Shown: positions 27,089 through 35,950 of the stretch, piece by piece
How positions within the stretch are numbered: position 1 is the first letter of the stretch
How the letters are laid out: every line of letters starts with the position of its first letter
NCBI RefSeq assembly: GCF_000364625.1
Contig: NZ_KB822603.1
Span: forward strand, 143,969-207,968
Reading direction: 5' to 3'
Origin: Pseudomonas thermotolerans DSM 14292
GTDB lineage: Bacteria; Pseudomonadota; Gammaproteobacteria; Pseudomonadales; Pseudomonadaceae
DNA: 64,000 nt
The notes under the pieces: generated by a model
Database searches by the model: none
The model's input: only the letters and a program-made list of their open reading frames with translations
What the model was told of the DNA's origin: nothing
Made by a program: the position numbers and the translations under genes

Positions 27089-27123
27089 GGCGATTATTGC
27101 AGAAACGACAACAAATAATCGCC
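27089..27123. promoter_or_regulatory. Inverted-repeat operator between lysR and the efflux operon
   Basis: Perfect 10-bp arms GGCGATTATT / AATAATCGCC spaced by 15 nt, containing LysR-type ATTAT..ATAAT sequences. A -10-like TACAAT follows at 27157-27162 for the efflux operon. It is probably the binding site of the adjacent LysR protein. Confidence 0.6.
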
Positions 27124-27225
27124 GTTTGCCCGGTTATTCCACCCCTCCCCGCTTCTTACAATGAATGCCGGCCCATTCCGGCCTTCCCGGCCATTCGCAT
27201 GATTCCCTCCCCAGGAACGTCTCGC

Positions 27226-28725
27226 GTGCCTTCCAAAATCCAACGAGGACTGGCCTTTCTAGGCTCCTTTGTCGTTTCGTCAATAATCGCCGGCTGCATC
27301 AGCACCGACGGCCTCGCCCCGCAGGCCGAGCGCCAGCAGGCCGAGACCCTGGCCACCGACGCCGCCATCCGCGCCGCCGCCGAGGAGGCTGGCTGGCCTG
27401 AGGTGCGTTGGTGGGCGGCATACGGCGATCCGCAGCTGGACGCGCTGATCGACAGCGCCCTGCGCGACAGTCCGACCCTGGCCGAAGCCACCGCGCGCAT
27501 CCGCCAGGCCCTGGCCCTGGCCGGCGCCACCGAGGCGGCGGAGCAGCCCCAGGCCGACGCCCAGGCCGCCATCCAGCGTCACCACTGGCCGACCGACTTC
27601 TTCTACGGCCCCGGCGAACTGGCCGATACCACCACCTGGTTCAGCAACGCCGCCCTCGGCCTCAGCTACCCGCTGGACTTCTGGGGCCGCGAGCGGAGCA
27701 ACAGCGAGCGGGCGCGCAACCTCGTCCAACTGGCCGCCGCCGAGGCGCGGGTGGCCCAGCTGGAACTGGAAAGCAACATCGTGCGCAGCTACGTGATGCT
27801 CGCCCTGCACTACGCCCAGCTGGACATCGGCGAAGCCATGCTCGCCCAGCAGCAGGAGATGCTAGAGCTGGCCCAGCGCCGGCTGGACGGCGGGCTGGGC
27901 ACCGAGTTCGAGGTCAGCCAGGCGCAGGTGCCGATCCCGGAGACCCGCCGCAAGATCGACGCCCTGCAGGAAGCCATCGCCCTCAACCGCAACCAGCTGG
28001 CCGCCCTGGCCGGCAAGGGCCCGGGGGCCGGTGCCAGCCTGCAGCGGCCGCGCCTGCGCCTGAGCGGCACCCCCGGCCTGCCCTCGAAGCTACCCGCCGA
28101 ACTGCTCGGCCACCGCCCGGACGTGGTCGCCGCGCGCTGGAAGGTGGCGGCCGAGGCCAAGGGCGTGGACGTGGCGCGCGCCGACTTCTATCCGAACATC
28201 GACCTGATCGCCAGCCTCGGCTACAACGCCGTGCAGGGCAGCATGCTGGGGGTGTTCAGCGGCCACAAGTTCAACTACACCGCAGGCCCCGCACTGAGCC
28301 TGCCGGTGTTCGACGGCGGCCGCCTGCGCGGTCAGCTCGGCCAGGCCGCGGCAGCCTACGACGCGGCCGTGGCACAGTACAACCAGACCCTGGTCACCGC
28401 CCTCAAGGACATCTCCGACCAGTTGATCCGCCTCAGGTCCGCCGAGCACCAGGCGCAGCTCGCCGCCCAGTCGGTGGCCGCCGCGCAGACCGCCTACCGG
28501 CTCGCCCAGGATGCCTACGACGGCGGCCTCACCGACTATCTCAACGTGCTGCACGCGCAGACCAGCCTGTTCCAGCAGCAGCTGATCCAGCAGAAGGTCG
28601 AGGCCAGCCGCCTGGCGGTGCGCGCCGACCTCGCCGTGGCCCTCGGCGGCGGTCTGGCCGCGCCGGAGGACAGCCCGACGCCAAACGTCCTGGAACCGGC
28701 CACGGTGCCGGTGCGGAAGCCCTGA
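27226..28725 (+). CDS. Outer-membrane efflux lipoprotein (NodT/OprM family)
   Basis: 499 aa. Signal peptide with lipobox IIAGC (Cys near residue 22), then two TolC-like OEP repeats (about 70-265 and 280-470) with DFWGRERSNSERARN, LLGHRPDVVAARWKVAAEAKGVDVA-type residues and GGLTDYLNVLHAQ. It forms the outer-membrane duct of the efflux pump encoded by the next genes. The start is taken as GTG 27226 with AGGA 9 nt upstream; longer in-frame readings from 27097 or 27199 put extra residues before the signal peptide. The stop overlaps the FUSC gene (TGATG). Confidence 0.88.
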   Translation: MPSKIQRGLAFLGSFVVSSIIAGCISTDGLAPQAERQQAETLATDAAIRAAAEEAGWPEVRWWAAYGDPQLDALIDSALRDSPTLAEATARIRQALALAGATEAAEQPQADAQAAIQRHHWPTDFFYGPGELADTTTWFSNAALGLSYPLDFWGRERSNSERARNLVQLAAAEARVAQLELESNIVRSYVMLALHYAQLDIGEAMLAQQQEMLELAQRRLDGGLGTEFEVSQAQVPIPETRRKIDALQEAIALNRNQLAALAGKGPGAGASLQRPRLRLSGTPGLPSKLPAELLGHRPDVVAARWKVAAEAKGVDVARADFYPNIDLIASLGYNAVQGSMLGVFSGHKFNYTAGPALSLPVFDGGRLRGQLGQAAAAYDAAVAQYNQTLVTALKDISDQLIRLRSAEHQAQLAAQSVAAAQTAYRLAQDAYDGGLTDYLNVLHAQTSLFQQQLIQQKVEASRLAVRADLAVALGGGLAAPEDSPTPNVLEPATVPVRKP

Positions 28726-30893
28726 TGAATCGCACCTCCTCCCTGCCCGGCGCCGAGATGCTGCGCCGCGCGACGCTCGAGTGGGCGCGCAGCGACGGGG
28801 TGACTTGGGTGTACATCCTCAAGGTGATGACCGCCGCCTACCTGGCCATGTGGCTGGCCATGCGCCTCGAGCTGCCCTCGCCGAGCACCGCCTGCGTCAC
28901 CGTGTTCATCGTCATGCAGCCGCAGAGCGGCCACGTGTTCGCCAAGAGCTTCTACCGGCTACTCGGCTCGCTGATCGGCCTGACCGTGATGGTCACCCTG
29001 GTCGCCCTGTTCGCCCAGGAGAGGGTGCTGTTCCTGCTCAGCGCGGCGCTGTGGATCGGCCTGTGCACCGCCGGCGCTGCCCGCTACCGCGACTACCGCG
29101 GCTACGCCTGCGTGCTGGCCGGCTACACCGCCACCCTGATCGGCATCCCCGCCACCACTCTCCCGGAAACCGCCTTCATGGAGGCCATCTGGCGCCTGCT
29201 GGAGATCAGCGTGGCGGTGGGCTGCTCGACCCTGGTCAGCGCGGTGATCCTGCCCAAGACCACCACCGCGGCGCTGCACAACGCCCTGTACCTGCGCTTC
29301 GGCGCCTTCGCCGCCTTCCTCCTCGACGGTCTGCGCCGCAAGCTCGAGCGCCGCGCCTTCGTCGCCGGCAGCGTGCGTTTCTCCAGCGAGGCGGTAGGCC
29401 TCGAGGCGCTGCGCGCAGCCAGCTCCTTCGAGGACCCGCACACCCGCCTGCGCAGCGGCCGCCTGGCCCGTCTGAACAGCGAGTTCATGACCCTCACCAC
29501 GCGCTTCCACGCCCTCCACCAGCTGCGCGAGCGCCTGCATCGCCAGGGCCGCGAGGACCTGCTGGCGGCCATCCAGCCCTGCGTGGAGCCCCTGGAGCAG
29601 CTCCTCGAACCGCTGCGCAACCGGCCGCTGACCATCGAGGACGCTGCCCGCCTGGCGGAACGCCTGGAGCGCCTGAGCGTGGAGACCCGCGCAGCGATCC
29701 GCACCGCCCGCGCCTGTCTCGGCACGGTGGACGAGGAGACCCTGCTGGACTTCGATAGCTGCGCCGAGCTGCTCTACCGGCTGATCGATGACCTGCACAA
29801 CTACAGCCTGACCCACGCCTCCCTGGCCGCCCACCGCCACCAGCGCGAGCAGTGGGGACAGGACTTCACCCCCAAGGCCAACCTGCTGGCCGCGACCGTG
29901 GCGGGGATCCGCGCCGGGCTGATGATCCTCCTGTTCGGGGCCTTCTGGATCCTCACCGCCTGGCCCAGTGGCGGCATGTTCGCCCTCAACGCGGTGGCGG
30001 TCACCTCCCTGGTGTCCAGCTCGCCGAATCCACCGCGGATCGCCCTGCAGATGGCCGGCGGCGCGGCCATCGCCAGCGTATTCGGAATCGTCGTCGGGCT
30101 CTTCGTGCTGCCGCAGATCGACGGCTTCACGATGCTCGTCCTGGTCACCGCACCGGTGATCGCCTTCGGCGCCTTTCTCTGCACCCGGCCGCGCTGGGCC
30201 GGCTACGGCCCCGGGGTGCTGATCTTCTTCGCCTTCGCCTCGCTGCCGGCCAACCGTACCCTGTTCGACCCCTCCGGACTGATCAACAACTACATCGCCC
30301 TGGTGCTGTCGATGCTGGTCTCCGCAGCGCTGATCGCGGTGATCCTGCCGCCCAACGCGCCCTGGCTGTGGCGGCGCCTGGAGCGCGATCTGCGCAGGCG
30401 CGTGGTCTACGCGGTGAGCGCGCCGGCGCAGAACCTGGTGACCGGTTTCGAGAGCGGCACCCGCGACCTGGTAGTGCAGGCCTACGGCCTGGCGGCACGC
30501 AGCCCGGAGGCCCAGGAGAGCCTGCTGCGCTGGATGTTCCTGGTCCTCGAGGTGGGCCATGCGGTGATCGAGCTGCGCCGCGAGCAGGACGCCCTGCCCG
30601 CGCTCCCCCCCTATGCCGCCGAGGTGCCCTGGCGGCGCGCCATCCGCGCCATGGGCCGGGCGCTGATCCGCCTGTTCGTGCAGCCCAGCGCGGAGAACCG
30701 CCAGCGCGCCCTGGATGCCGTGCAGCAAGCCATCGACAGCGCCCGCGAGGCCGCCGAGCCCTACGCCCTGCACTTCGAGCAGGCCCCGGTGCGCCGCGTG
30801 CTGAGCTACCTGCACTTCATCCGCGCCTCGCTGCTCAACCCCCATTCGCCGCTGCCACCGCTACCCGCACCGGAGCCCCGCCATGCCGCGTGA
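28725..30893 (+). CDS. FUSC-family (AaeB-like) inner-membrane efflux protein
   Basis: 722 aa. Two membrane blocks of about five to six helices (residues 28-180 and 385-545) separated by a cytoplasmic helical domain, as in AaeB/YccS. Seen: STACVTVFIVMQPQSGHVFAKS and LLGSLIGLTVMVTLVALF in block 1, and AWPSGGMFALNAVAV in block 2. AaeB exports aromatic carboxylic acids with its adaptor AaeA. The start overlaps the preceding stop. Only this reading is coding; the same frame extends open upstream across the lipoprotein gene, but that part is a shadow. Confidence 0.88.
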   Translation: MNRTSSLPGAEMLRRATLEWARSDGVTWVYILKVMTAAYLAMWLAMRLELPSPSTACVTVFIVMQPQSGHVFAKSFYRLLGSLIGLTVMVTLVALFAQERVLFLLSAALWIGLCTAGAARYRDYRGYACVLAGYTATLIGIPATTLPETAFMEAIWRLLEISVAVGCSTLVSAVILPKTTTAALHNALYLRFGAFAAFLLDGLRRKLERRAFVAGSVRFSSEAVGLEALRAASSFEDPHTRLRSGRLARLNSEFMTLTTRFHALHQLRERLHRQGREDLLAAIQPCVEPLEQLLEPLRNRPLTIEDAARLAERLERLSVETRAAIRTARACLGTVDEETLLDFDSCAELLYRLIDDLHNYSLTHASLAAHRHQREQWGQDFTPKANLLAATVAGIRAGLMILLFGAFWILTAWPSGGMFALNAVAVTSLVSSSPNPPRIALQMAGGAAIASVFGIVVGLFVLPQIDGFTMLVLVTAPVIAFGAFLCTRPRWAGYGPGVLIFFAFASLPANRTLFDPSGLINNYIALVLSMLVSAALIAVILPPNAPWLWRRLERDLRRRVVYAVSAPAQNLVTGFESGTRDLVVQAYGLAARSPEAQESLLRWMFLVLEVGHAVIELRREQDALPALPPYAAEVPWRRAIRAMGRALIRLFVQPSAENRQRALDAVQQAIDSAREAAEPYALHFEQAPVRRVLSYLHFIRASLLNPHSPLPPLPAPEPRHAA

Positions 30894-31083
30894 AATCGCC
30901 CTGCACGGTGTCTACCTGCCCACCGTGACCCTGCTGTTCCTCATCGCCCTAGGGGTGACCTGGGGCCTCGACCGGGTGCTCGCCTGGATCGGCCTGTACC
31001 GCTTCACCTGGCACCCGGCGCTGTTCCGCATCTGCCTGTTCGTCTGCCTCTACGGGGGCATGGCGCTGTTCGTCTATAGCTGA
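30883..31083 (+). CDS. DUF1656 small membrane protein (AaeX-like)
   Basis: 66 aa with two membrane helices and the DUF1656 pattern PREIALHGVYLPTVT..YRFTWHPALFRICLF. It always accompanies FUSC/HlyD efflux operons and is called AaeX in enterics; its exact role is not known. It overlaps the FUSC gene by 11 nt. Confidence 0.85.
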   Translation: MPREIALHGVYLPTVTLLFLIALGVTWGLDRVLAWIGLYRFTWHPALFRICLFVCLYGGMALFVYS

Positions 31084-31094
31084 GTCAACCGACC

Positions 31095-31991
31095 ATGAGC
31101 CTCAAATCCGTTTTCAGCGTACTGGCCACCCTGACCATCCTGCTTGCCGCGGTGCTGATCGGGCAGCGCCTGTGGACCCATTACATGGACTCGCCCTGGA
31201 CCCGCGACGGCCGGGTGCGCGCCGAGGTGATCAACGTCGCCGCCGACGTCTCCGGCATCGTGGTGGAGGTGCCGGTGCGCGACAACCAGATGGTGAAGAA
31301 GGGCGACCTGCTAATGCGCATCGACCCGCGCCGCTACGAGATCGCTGTGCAGCAGGCCGAAGCGCTGGTCGCCTCACGCAAGGCCACCCTGGAGATGCGC
31401 CGGCTCAACGCCCGCCGCCGCGCGGCCATGGACAACCGCGTGGTGTCCCGCGAGAGCCTGGACGACGCCAGCAACACCGCGGCGGCCGCCGAGGCCGACT
31501 ACCAGCAGGCCCTGGCCATCCTGGAATCCGCCCGCCTTGACCTGGAGCGCACCCGGGTGCTGGCCCCGGTGGACGGCTACGTCACCAACCTGGCGGTGTA
31601 CGCCGGCGACTATGCCCGTGCCGGCGAGCCCAAGCTGGCAGTGGTCGACCGCCACTCCTACTGGATCTACGGCTACTTCGAGGAAACCAAGCTGCCGCAC
31701 CTGAAGGTCGGCGACCCGGCCGACGTGCAACTGATGAGCGGCGAATCCCTGCGCGGCCACGTGGAGAGCATCGCCCGCGCCATCTACGATCGCGACAACC
31801 CGCAGAGCCGCGAGCTGACCGCCGACGTCAACCCGACCTTCAACTGGGTGCGCCTGGCCCAGCGCATCCCGGTGCGCATCCACATCGACGAGGTGCCCGA
31901 GGGCGTGCTGCTGGCCGCCGGGATGACCGGCACGGTGATCATCCGCCCGCAGGAGGAAGCCGCCGCCACGCCGGCTGCCGCCCGGCCTTGA
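31095..31991 (+). CDS. HlyD-family periplasmic adaptor (AaeA-like)
   Basis: 298 aa. An N-terminal membrane anchor (about 8-26), biotinyl-lipoyl halves (VINVAADVSGIVVEVPVRDNQ-type and RVLAPVDGYVTNLAVYAGDYA), a short coiled-coil between them, and a beta-barrel with DRHSYWIYGYFEETKLPHLK. It bridges the FUSC pump to the outer-membrane lipoprotein. It is the last gene of the operon; its stop lies inside a perfect Anr-type palindrome at 31988-32001. Confidence 0.9.
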   Translation: MSLKSVFSVLATLTILLAAVLIGQRLWTHYMDSPWTRDGRVRAEVINVAADVSGIVVEVPVRDNQMVKKGDLLMRIDPRRYEIAVQQAEALVASRKATLEMRRLNARRRAAMDNRVVSRESLDDASNTAAAAEADYQQALAILESARLDLERTRVLAPVDGYVTNLAVYAGDYARAGEPKLAVVDRHSYWIYGYFEETKLPHLKVGDPADVQLMSGESLRGHVESIARAIYDRDNPQSRELTADVNPTFNWVRLAQRIPVRIHIDEVPEGVLLAAGMTGTVIIRPQEEAAATPAAARP

Positions 31992-32029
31992 TCCGGATCA
32001 ACGGGCCGCGGCCGCTGCGCCCCTAGACT
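31988..32029 (+). promoter_or_regulatory. Anr/FNR-type site with well-placed -10
   Basis: TTGATCCGGATCAA (31988-32001) is a perfect TTGAT-N4-ATCAA palindrome overlapping the HlyD stop. A -10-like TAGACT (32024-32029) sets a predicted start near 32036, putting the box centre at -41.5, the class II FNR position. It drives either a leader of sstT or a separate RNA. Confidence 0.6.
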
Positions 32030-32035
32030 GGAGCA

Positions 32036-32127
32036 CGCTCAAGGGTCGTTTCCCCTCCCTGGACGACTCCTGCTGCCGGCCTTCCTCTGGAGCCTGGTGC
32101 TCACCGTCGGGGGAAGGCCGTTTTCCT
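32036..32127 (+). ncRNA. Candidate Anr-controlled small RNA or sstT leader
   Basis: Downstream of the Anr promoter the DNA has no convincing ORF and reaches a terminator-like hairpin (32077-32085 with 32112-32120, CGGCCTTCC/GGAAGGCCG) followed by TTTTCC at 32121. That predicts a 90-nt RNA. Alternatively transcription reads through to sstT and this is a 230-nt leader. The rest of the 275-bp gap shows nothing I recognise. Confidence 0.35.
32077..32124 (+). terminator. Terminator-like hairpin upstream of sstT
   Basis: A 9-bp outer stem CGGCCTTCC / GGAAGGCCG, with an inner GAGC/GCTC stem in a 26-nt loop, followed by TTTT. A moderately good intrinsic terminator on the plus strand. Confidence 0.45.
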
Positions 32128-32266
32128 TCCAGCCCCCCTGCAACTGGTCGGAAAATCGCCGGAAAACACCCCAGGCGCACCGATTCCTCGTAAACTCGCG
32201 CGCTTCCCCGTGGCCGGTGGGGCGCTCCCCCGCTAGCCTGATCGAAAACGGCTCCGAAATCGCATC

Positions 32267-33523
32267 ATGAGTGCCCCACTTCGCCCCCTCCTGCATTACC
32301 TGACTCATGGCAGCCTGGTCGTCCAGATCCTCGTCGGCCTGCTCGCCGGCATCGCCGTCGCCCTGCTCTGGCCCAGCGCCGCCAGGGAGGTTGGCCTGCT
32401 CGGCCAGGTGTTCGTCAGCGCCCTGAAGTCGGTGGCGCCCATCCTGGTCTTCGTGCTGGTGATCGCCGCCATCGCCAACCACCGCCAGGGCCAGCAGACC
32501 CACATCCGCCCGATCCTGGTGCTGTACGCCATCGGCACCCTGAGTGCCGCCCTGGTGGCGGTGCTGGCCAGCTTTCTGTTCCCCTCGGAGCTGGCACTCA
32601 GCGCCACCCAGGACGCCGGGCTGAACCCTCCGGGCGGCATCGCCGAGGTGCTGCGCGGCTTGCTGCTCAGCGTGGTGGACAACCCGGTGAACGCCCTGCA
32701 GCGAGCCAACTACATCGGCATCCTCGCCTGGGCTCTGGGCCTCGGCCTGGCCCTGCGCCACGGCAGCGAGACCTCGCGGCACATGCTCGACGACCTGGCC
32801 AACGGGGTGACCCTGGTGGTCCGCGTGGTGATCCGCTGCGCGCCGCTGGGCATCTTCGGCCTGGTCGCCGCGACCCTCGCCGAGTCCGGCCTGGACGCCC
32901 TGCTCGGCTACGCCCACCTGCTCGCCGTGCTGCTCGGCTGCATGTTCTTCGTCGCCCTGGTGGTCAACCCACTGATCGTGTTCTGGAAGATCCGCCGCAA
33001 CCCCTACCCGCTGGTCTTCACCTGCCTGCGCGAGAGCGGCATCACCGCCTTCTTCACCCGCAGCTCGGCGGCCAACATCCCGGTCAACCTGCAGCTCTGC
33101 CAGCGTCTCGGCCTGCACGAGGATACCTACTCGGTATCCATCCCACTGGGCGCCACCATCAACATGTCCGGCGCGGCCATCACCATCACCGTGCTGACTC
33201 TGGCCGCCGTGCACACCCTGGGAATCAGCGTCGACCTGCCCAGCACCCTGCTGCTCAGCGTGGTGGCCTCGATCTGCGCCGCCGGGGTCTCCGGGGTGGC
33301 CGGCGGCTCGCTGCTGCTGGTACCGCTAGCCTGCGGGCTGTTCGGCATCTCCGGGGAGACCGCCATGCAGGTGGTGGCGGTCGGCTTCATCATCGGCGTG
33401 CTGCAGGACTCGGTGGAAACCGCGCTGAACTCCTCCACCGACGTGCTGTTCACCGCCGCCGCCTGCATCGACGGCGAGGTGAAGAGCCCGGCGGCCCTGG
33501 CGCGCGACGCGGAAACCCTGTAA
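32267..33523 (+). CDS. sstT: Serine/threonine:sodium symporter SstT
   Basis: 418 aa, dicarboxylate/amino acid:cation symporter fold with about eight helices and two hairpins. Seen: [19 protein letters not shown] (HP1 region), [17 protein letters not shown] with the RSSAAN substrate motif, [16 protein letters not shown] (HP2-associated), and [15 protein letters not shown]. It imports serine and threonine with Na+. The Shine-Dalgarno is weak (CTCCGAAATC). A predicted Anr promoter 230 bp upstream may add oxygen control. Confidence 0.92.
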   Translation: MSAPLRPLLHYLTHGSLVVQILVGLLAGIAVALLWPSAAREVGLLGQVFVSALKSVAPILVFVLVIAAIANHRQGQQTHIRPILVLYAIGTLSAALVAVLASFLFPSELALSATQDAGLNPPGGIAEVLRGLLLSVVDNPVNALQRANYIGILAWALGLGLALRHGSETSRHMLDDLANGVTLVVRVVIRCAPLGIFGLVAATLAESGLDALLGYAHLLAVLLGCMFFVALVVNPLIVFWKIRRNPYPLVFTCLRESGITAFFTRSSAANIPVNLQLCQRLGLHEDTYSVSIPLGATINMSGAAITITVLTLAAVHTLGISVDLPSTLLLSVVASICAAGVSGVAGGSLLLVPLACGLFGISGETAMQVVAVGFIIGVLQDSVETALNSSTDVLFTAAACIDGEVKSPAALARDAETL

Positions 33524-33578
33524 GCGCTGATACACTGGAGGAAGTCCGCCACCGGCGGGCCCTTCCCGTGGAGCGCCG

Positions 33579-34079
33579 ATGAAGACTTCGCACTGCTTGC
33601 TGTCCCTGCTGCTCGCCGTGCCACTGGCCGACGCCGGCGCGGCGACGGTGCTCAAGTGCCTGGACCACGCCGGCAACGTCACCTACACGGAGGGCAGCTG
33701 CCCGCCGGGCCAGACCCTGGAACGCCAGCTGGAGATCAGCAACCCGCGGCCGAGCGGCACCGGCCCCGCGGTCCCCCTGGCCACTCCCAGGCCGCCTGCG
33801 CCGGAGCCGGAACGGCCGCGCCAGACGGCCGCTCCCAAGACCGCCCCGGTACAACCGCCGGAGACCGTGGAAGAGCCCGATGACGCCTTCTACCCGCCCT
33901 ACCCCTACTACCGCCGGCCGCAGCCCGCCTACCGGCCCTGGCCGCCGCAGCCGCCCTACCCGCACCATCCTCCGCCACCCCGACCGCCCGAGCCGCCGGA
34001 GAAGCCGCCAGCCCGGCTGAAGGGCATCCCGGTGCCCTGGAACAGCGGCCGCGCGGCCCAACCGGGACGCGGCCACTAG
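33579..34079 (+). CDS. DUF4124-type secreted proline-rich protein
   Basis: 166 aa. A signal peptide (residues 1-22), a short DUF4124-like segment [22 protein letters not shown] with two Cys, then a long proline-rich tail (Pro over a third of residues 50-160) containing [19 protein letters not shown]. Probably periplasmic and largely unstructured; function unknown. A GTGGAG Shine-Dalgarno supports the start. It stands alone between sstT and yceH. Confidence 0.7.
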   Translation: MKTSHCLLSLLLAVPLADAGAATVLKCLDHAGNVTYTEGSCPPGQTLERQLEISNPRPSGTGPAVPLATPRPPAPEPERPRQTAAPKTAPVQPPETVEEPDDAFYPPYPYYRRPQPAYRPWPPQPPYPHHPPPPRPPEPPEKPPARLKGIPVPWNSGRAAQPGRGH

Positions 34080-34143
34080 ACGTATCCGCGCGGCGCCGAT
34101 CGGGATAGCCTATGGCCCCCTTAAGTCACGGATGCATAGCGCC

Positions 34144-34794
34144 ATGTCCGACGTAGCCCCCAGCCCCTTCGCCGAGAACCCGCTGAGCGCCATCGAGGTA
34201 CGCGCCCTCGGCAGCCTGATCGAGAAGCAGGCGACCACCCCGGAAACCTATCCGCTGACCCTCAACGCCCTGCTCCTGGCCTGCAACCAGAAGACCAGCC
34301 GAGAGCCGGTGATGAACATCGACGCCGGCGAGCTGGGTGCCGCCCTGCGCAGCCTGGAGGAGCGCCAGCTGGTGCACCTGCAGATGGCCAGCCGTGCCGA
34401 CCGCTGGGAGCAGCGCGCCGACCGCAAGCTGGAGCTGGCCCCGCCGCAGCTCGCCCTGCTCGGCCTGTTGCTGCTGCGCGGCCCGCAGACGGTCAACGAG
34501 CTGCTGACCCGCAGCACCCGGCTGTACGCCTTCGACGACGCCGAACAAGTGCGCCACCAGCTGGAGCGCCTGATCGCCCGGGGTCTGGCTACGCAGCTGC
34601 CGCGTCAGAGCGGCCAGCGCGAGGACCGCTACATGCACCGCCTGGGCCGCGCCGAGGAGCTGGAGGCAGTGCTCGCCGCTTCCCGGGACCCGGCTGCGGC
34701 GCGCGGTAGCAATGACCACGAGGAACGCCTGCAGACCCTGGAGGCACGGATCGCCGAACTGGAAGCCAGGCTGGCCCGACTGCTCGGCGAGTGA
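34144..34794 (+). CDS. yceH: YceH family protein (DUF480)
   Basis: 216 aa. The DUF480 winged-helix pair is clear: [28 protein letters not shown] and [14 protein letters not shown], then [26 protein letters not shown], and an acidic/Leu-rich coiled-coil tail ([18 protein letters not shown]). A conserved bacterial protein of unknown function. ATG 34144 is used; ATG 34132 adds four residues. Confidence 0.85.
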   Translation: MSDVAPSPFAENPLSAIEVRALGSLIEKQATTPETYPLTLNALLLACNQKTSREPVMNIDAGELGAALRSLEERQLVHLQMASRADRWEQRADRKLELAPPQLALLGLLLLRGPQTVNELLTRSTRLYAFDDAEQVRHQLERLIARGLATQLPRQSGQREDRYMHRLGRAEELEAVLAASRDPAAARGSNDHEERLQTLEARIAELEARLARLLGE

Positions 34795-34818
34795 AGCATC
34801 CCCGCAGACGCCCTGGGT

Positions 34819-35946
34819 CTAGGCCATCTGGGTGATGGTCCTGCGGAAGCGGCGCAACGCGGCGAGGAAGAACACCGCGCCGATGGCGGTGATCGCCAGC
34901 AGCTGCGGCCAGACGATCTCCAGCCCGGCACCGCGGTAGAGGATCGCCTGGGCCAGGCTGACGAAGTGGGTGGTCGGCGCCAGCTCCATGACGTTCTGCA
35001 CCAGCTCCGGCATGCTCTCCCGCGGCGTGGTGCCGCCGGAGAGGATCTGCAGGGGGATCAGCACCAGGATGGTCAGCAGGCCGAGCTGCGGCATGGAACG
35101 CGCCACCGTGCCCAGGTAGATGCCCATGGAGGTGGTGGCGAACAGGTGCAGCGCGGCGCCGAGCAGGAACAGCGCTACCGAGCCACCGATCGGCACCGCC
35201 AGCCAGCCCTGCACCACCACCAGCAGCGAGAAGGCCGCGGCGACCAGCACCACCAGAGCCATCGACCAGACCTTGGCGGCCATGATCTCGAAGGCGGTCA
35301 GCGGCATCACCAGGAGGTGCTCCACGGTGCCATGCTCGCGCTCGCGGATCAGCGCCGCGCCGGTGAGGATGATCGACAGCATGGTGATCTGGTTGATCAC
35401 CTCCATCACCCCGCCGAACCAGGACTGGGTGAGGTTGGGGTTGAAGGCCACCCGTACCGCCAGCTGCGCCGGCAGGGGGGCGCCACCGCGGTAGCGGGCG
35501 ACGAACTCGTCCACCTCGGTGGCGATGATGGTCTGGATGTAGCCGGCCCCGGACAGGGCCTGGGCGATGCGCGTGGCGTCCACGTTGATCTGGATCGCCG
35601 GTTGGCGCCCGGCCAGCACGTCGCGCTGGAAGTCCGGGGGGATGTCCAGGGTGAAGGTGTACCGCCCGGTGTCCAGGCCGCGGTCCATCTCGCGCTGGTC
35701 GATCAGCTCCGGGGGCCGGAAGTAAGGGGCCTGGAAGGCGTTGACGATACGCGTGGAGAGCTGCGAGCGGTCCTCGTCGACGATGGCGATGGGGGCGTGC
35801 TGCAGGGTCTCCGGCAGGCCGGTAGCGGAGCTGTAGACCCCCAGGGTGAAGGCCCAGACGATCAACGCCAGCATGGCGTAGTCACGGCCCAGGCTGCGGA
35901 ACTCCTTGATGCCCAGGTGCAGGATGTTGGCCAGGGTCTGCGGCAT
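34819..35946 (-). CDS. yhhJ: ABC-2 type export permease (YhhJ-like)
   Basis: 375 aa: one N-terminal helix, a large periplasmic domain (about 50-175) and five C-terminal helices. Seen: DRSQLSTRIVNAFQAPYF, REREHGTVEHLLVMPLTAFEIMAAKVW (the ABC-2 coupling motif) and ILSGGTTPRESMPELVQ. It pairs with the RbbA-like protein as the second permease of a drug or protein exporter. The gene starts 4 bp after the rbbA-like stop. Confidence 0.85.
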   Translation of the reverse strand: MPQTLANILHLGIKEFRSLGRDYAMLALIVWAFTLGVYSSATGLPETLQHAPIAIVDEDRSQLSTRIVNAFQAPYFRPPELIDQREMDRGLDTGRYTFTLDIPPDFQRDVLAGRQPAIQINVDATRIAQALSGAGYIQTIIATEVDEFVARYRGGAPLPAQLAVRVAFNPNLTQSWFGGVMEVINQITMLSIILTGAALIREREHGTVEHLLVMPLTAFEIMAAKVWSMALVVLVAAAFSLLVVVQGWLAVPIGGSVALFLLGAALHLFATTSMGIYLGTVARSMPQLGLLTILVLIPLQILSGGTTPRESMPELVQNVMELAPTTHFVSLAQAILYRGAGLEIVWPQLLAITAIGAVFFLAALRRFRRTITQMA

Positions 35947-35950
35947 CGCC

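Noticed and set aside
27408..28724. Upstream extension of the FUSC reading frame across the lipoprotein gene
   Set aside because: Arg/Pro-rich shadow; the lipoprotein reading in the other frame has a lipobox and TolC-family motifs.
28959..30845. A 628-codon minus-strand frame over the FUSC gene
   Set aside because: Gln/Gly/His-rich shadow of a real membrane protein gene; no motif and no ribosome-binding site.
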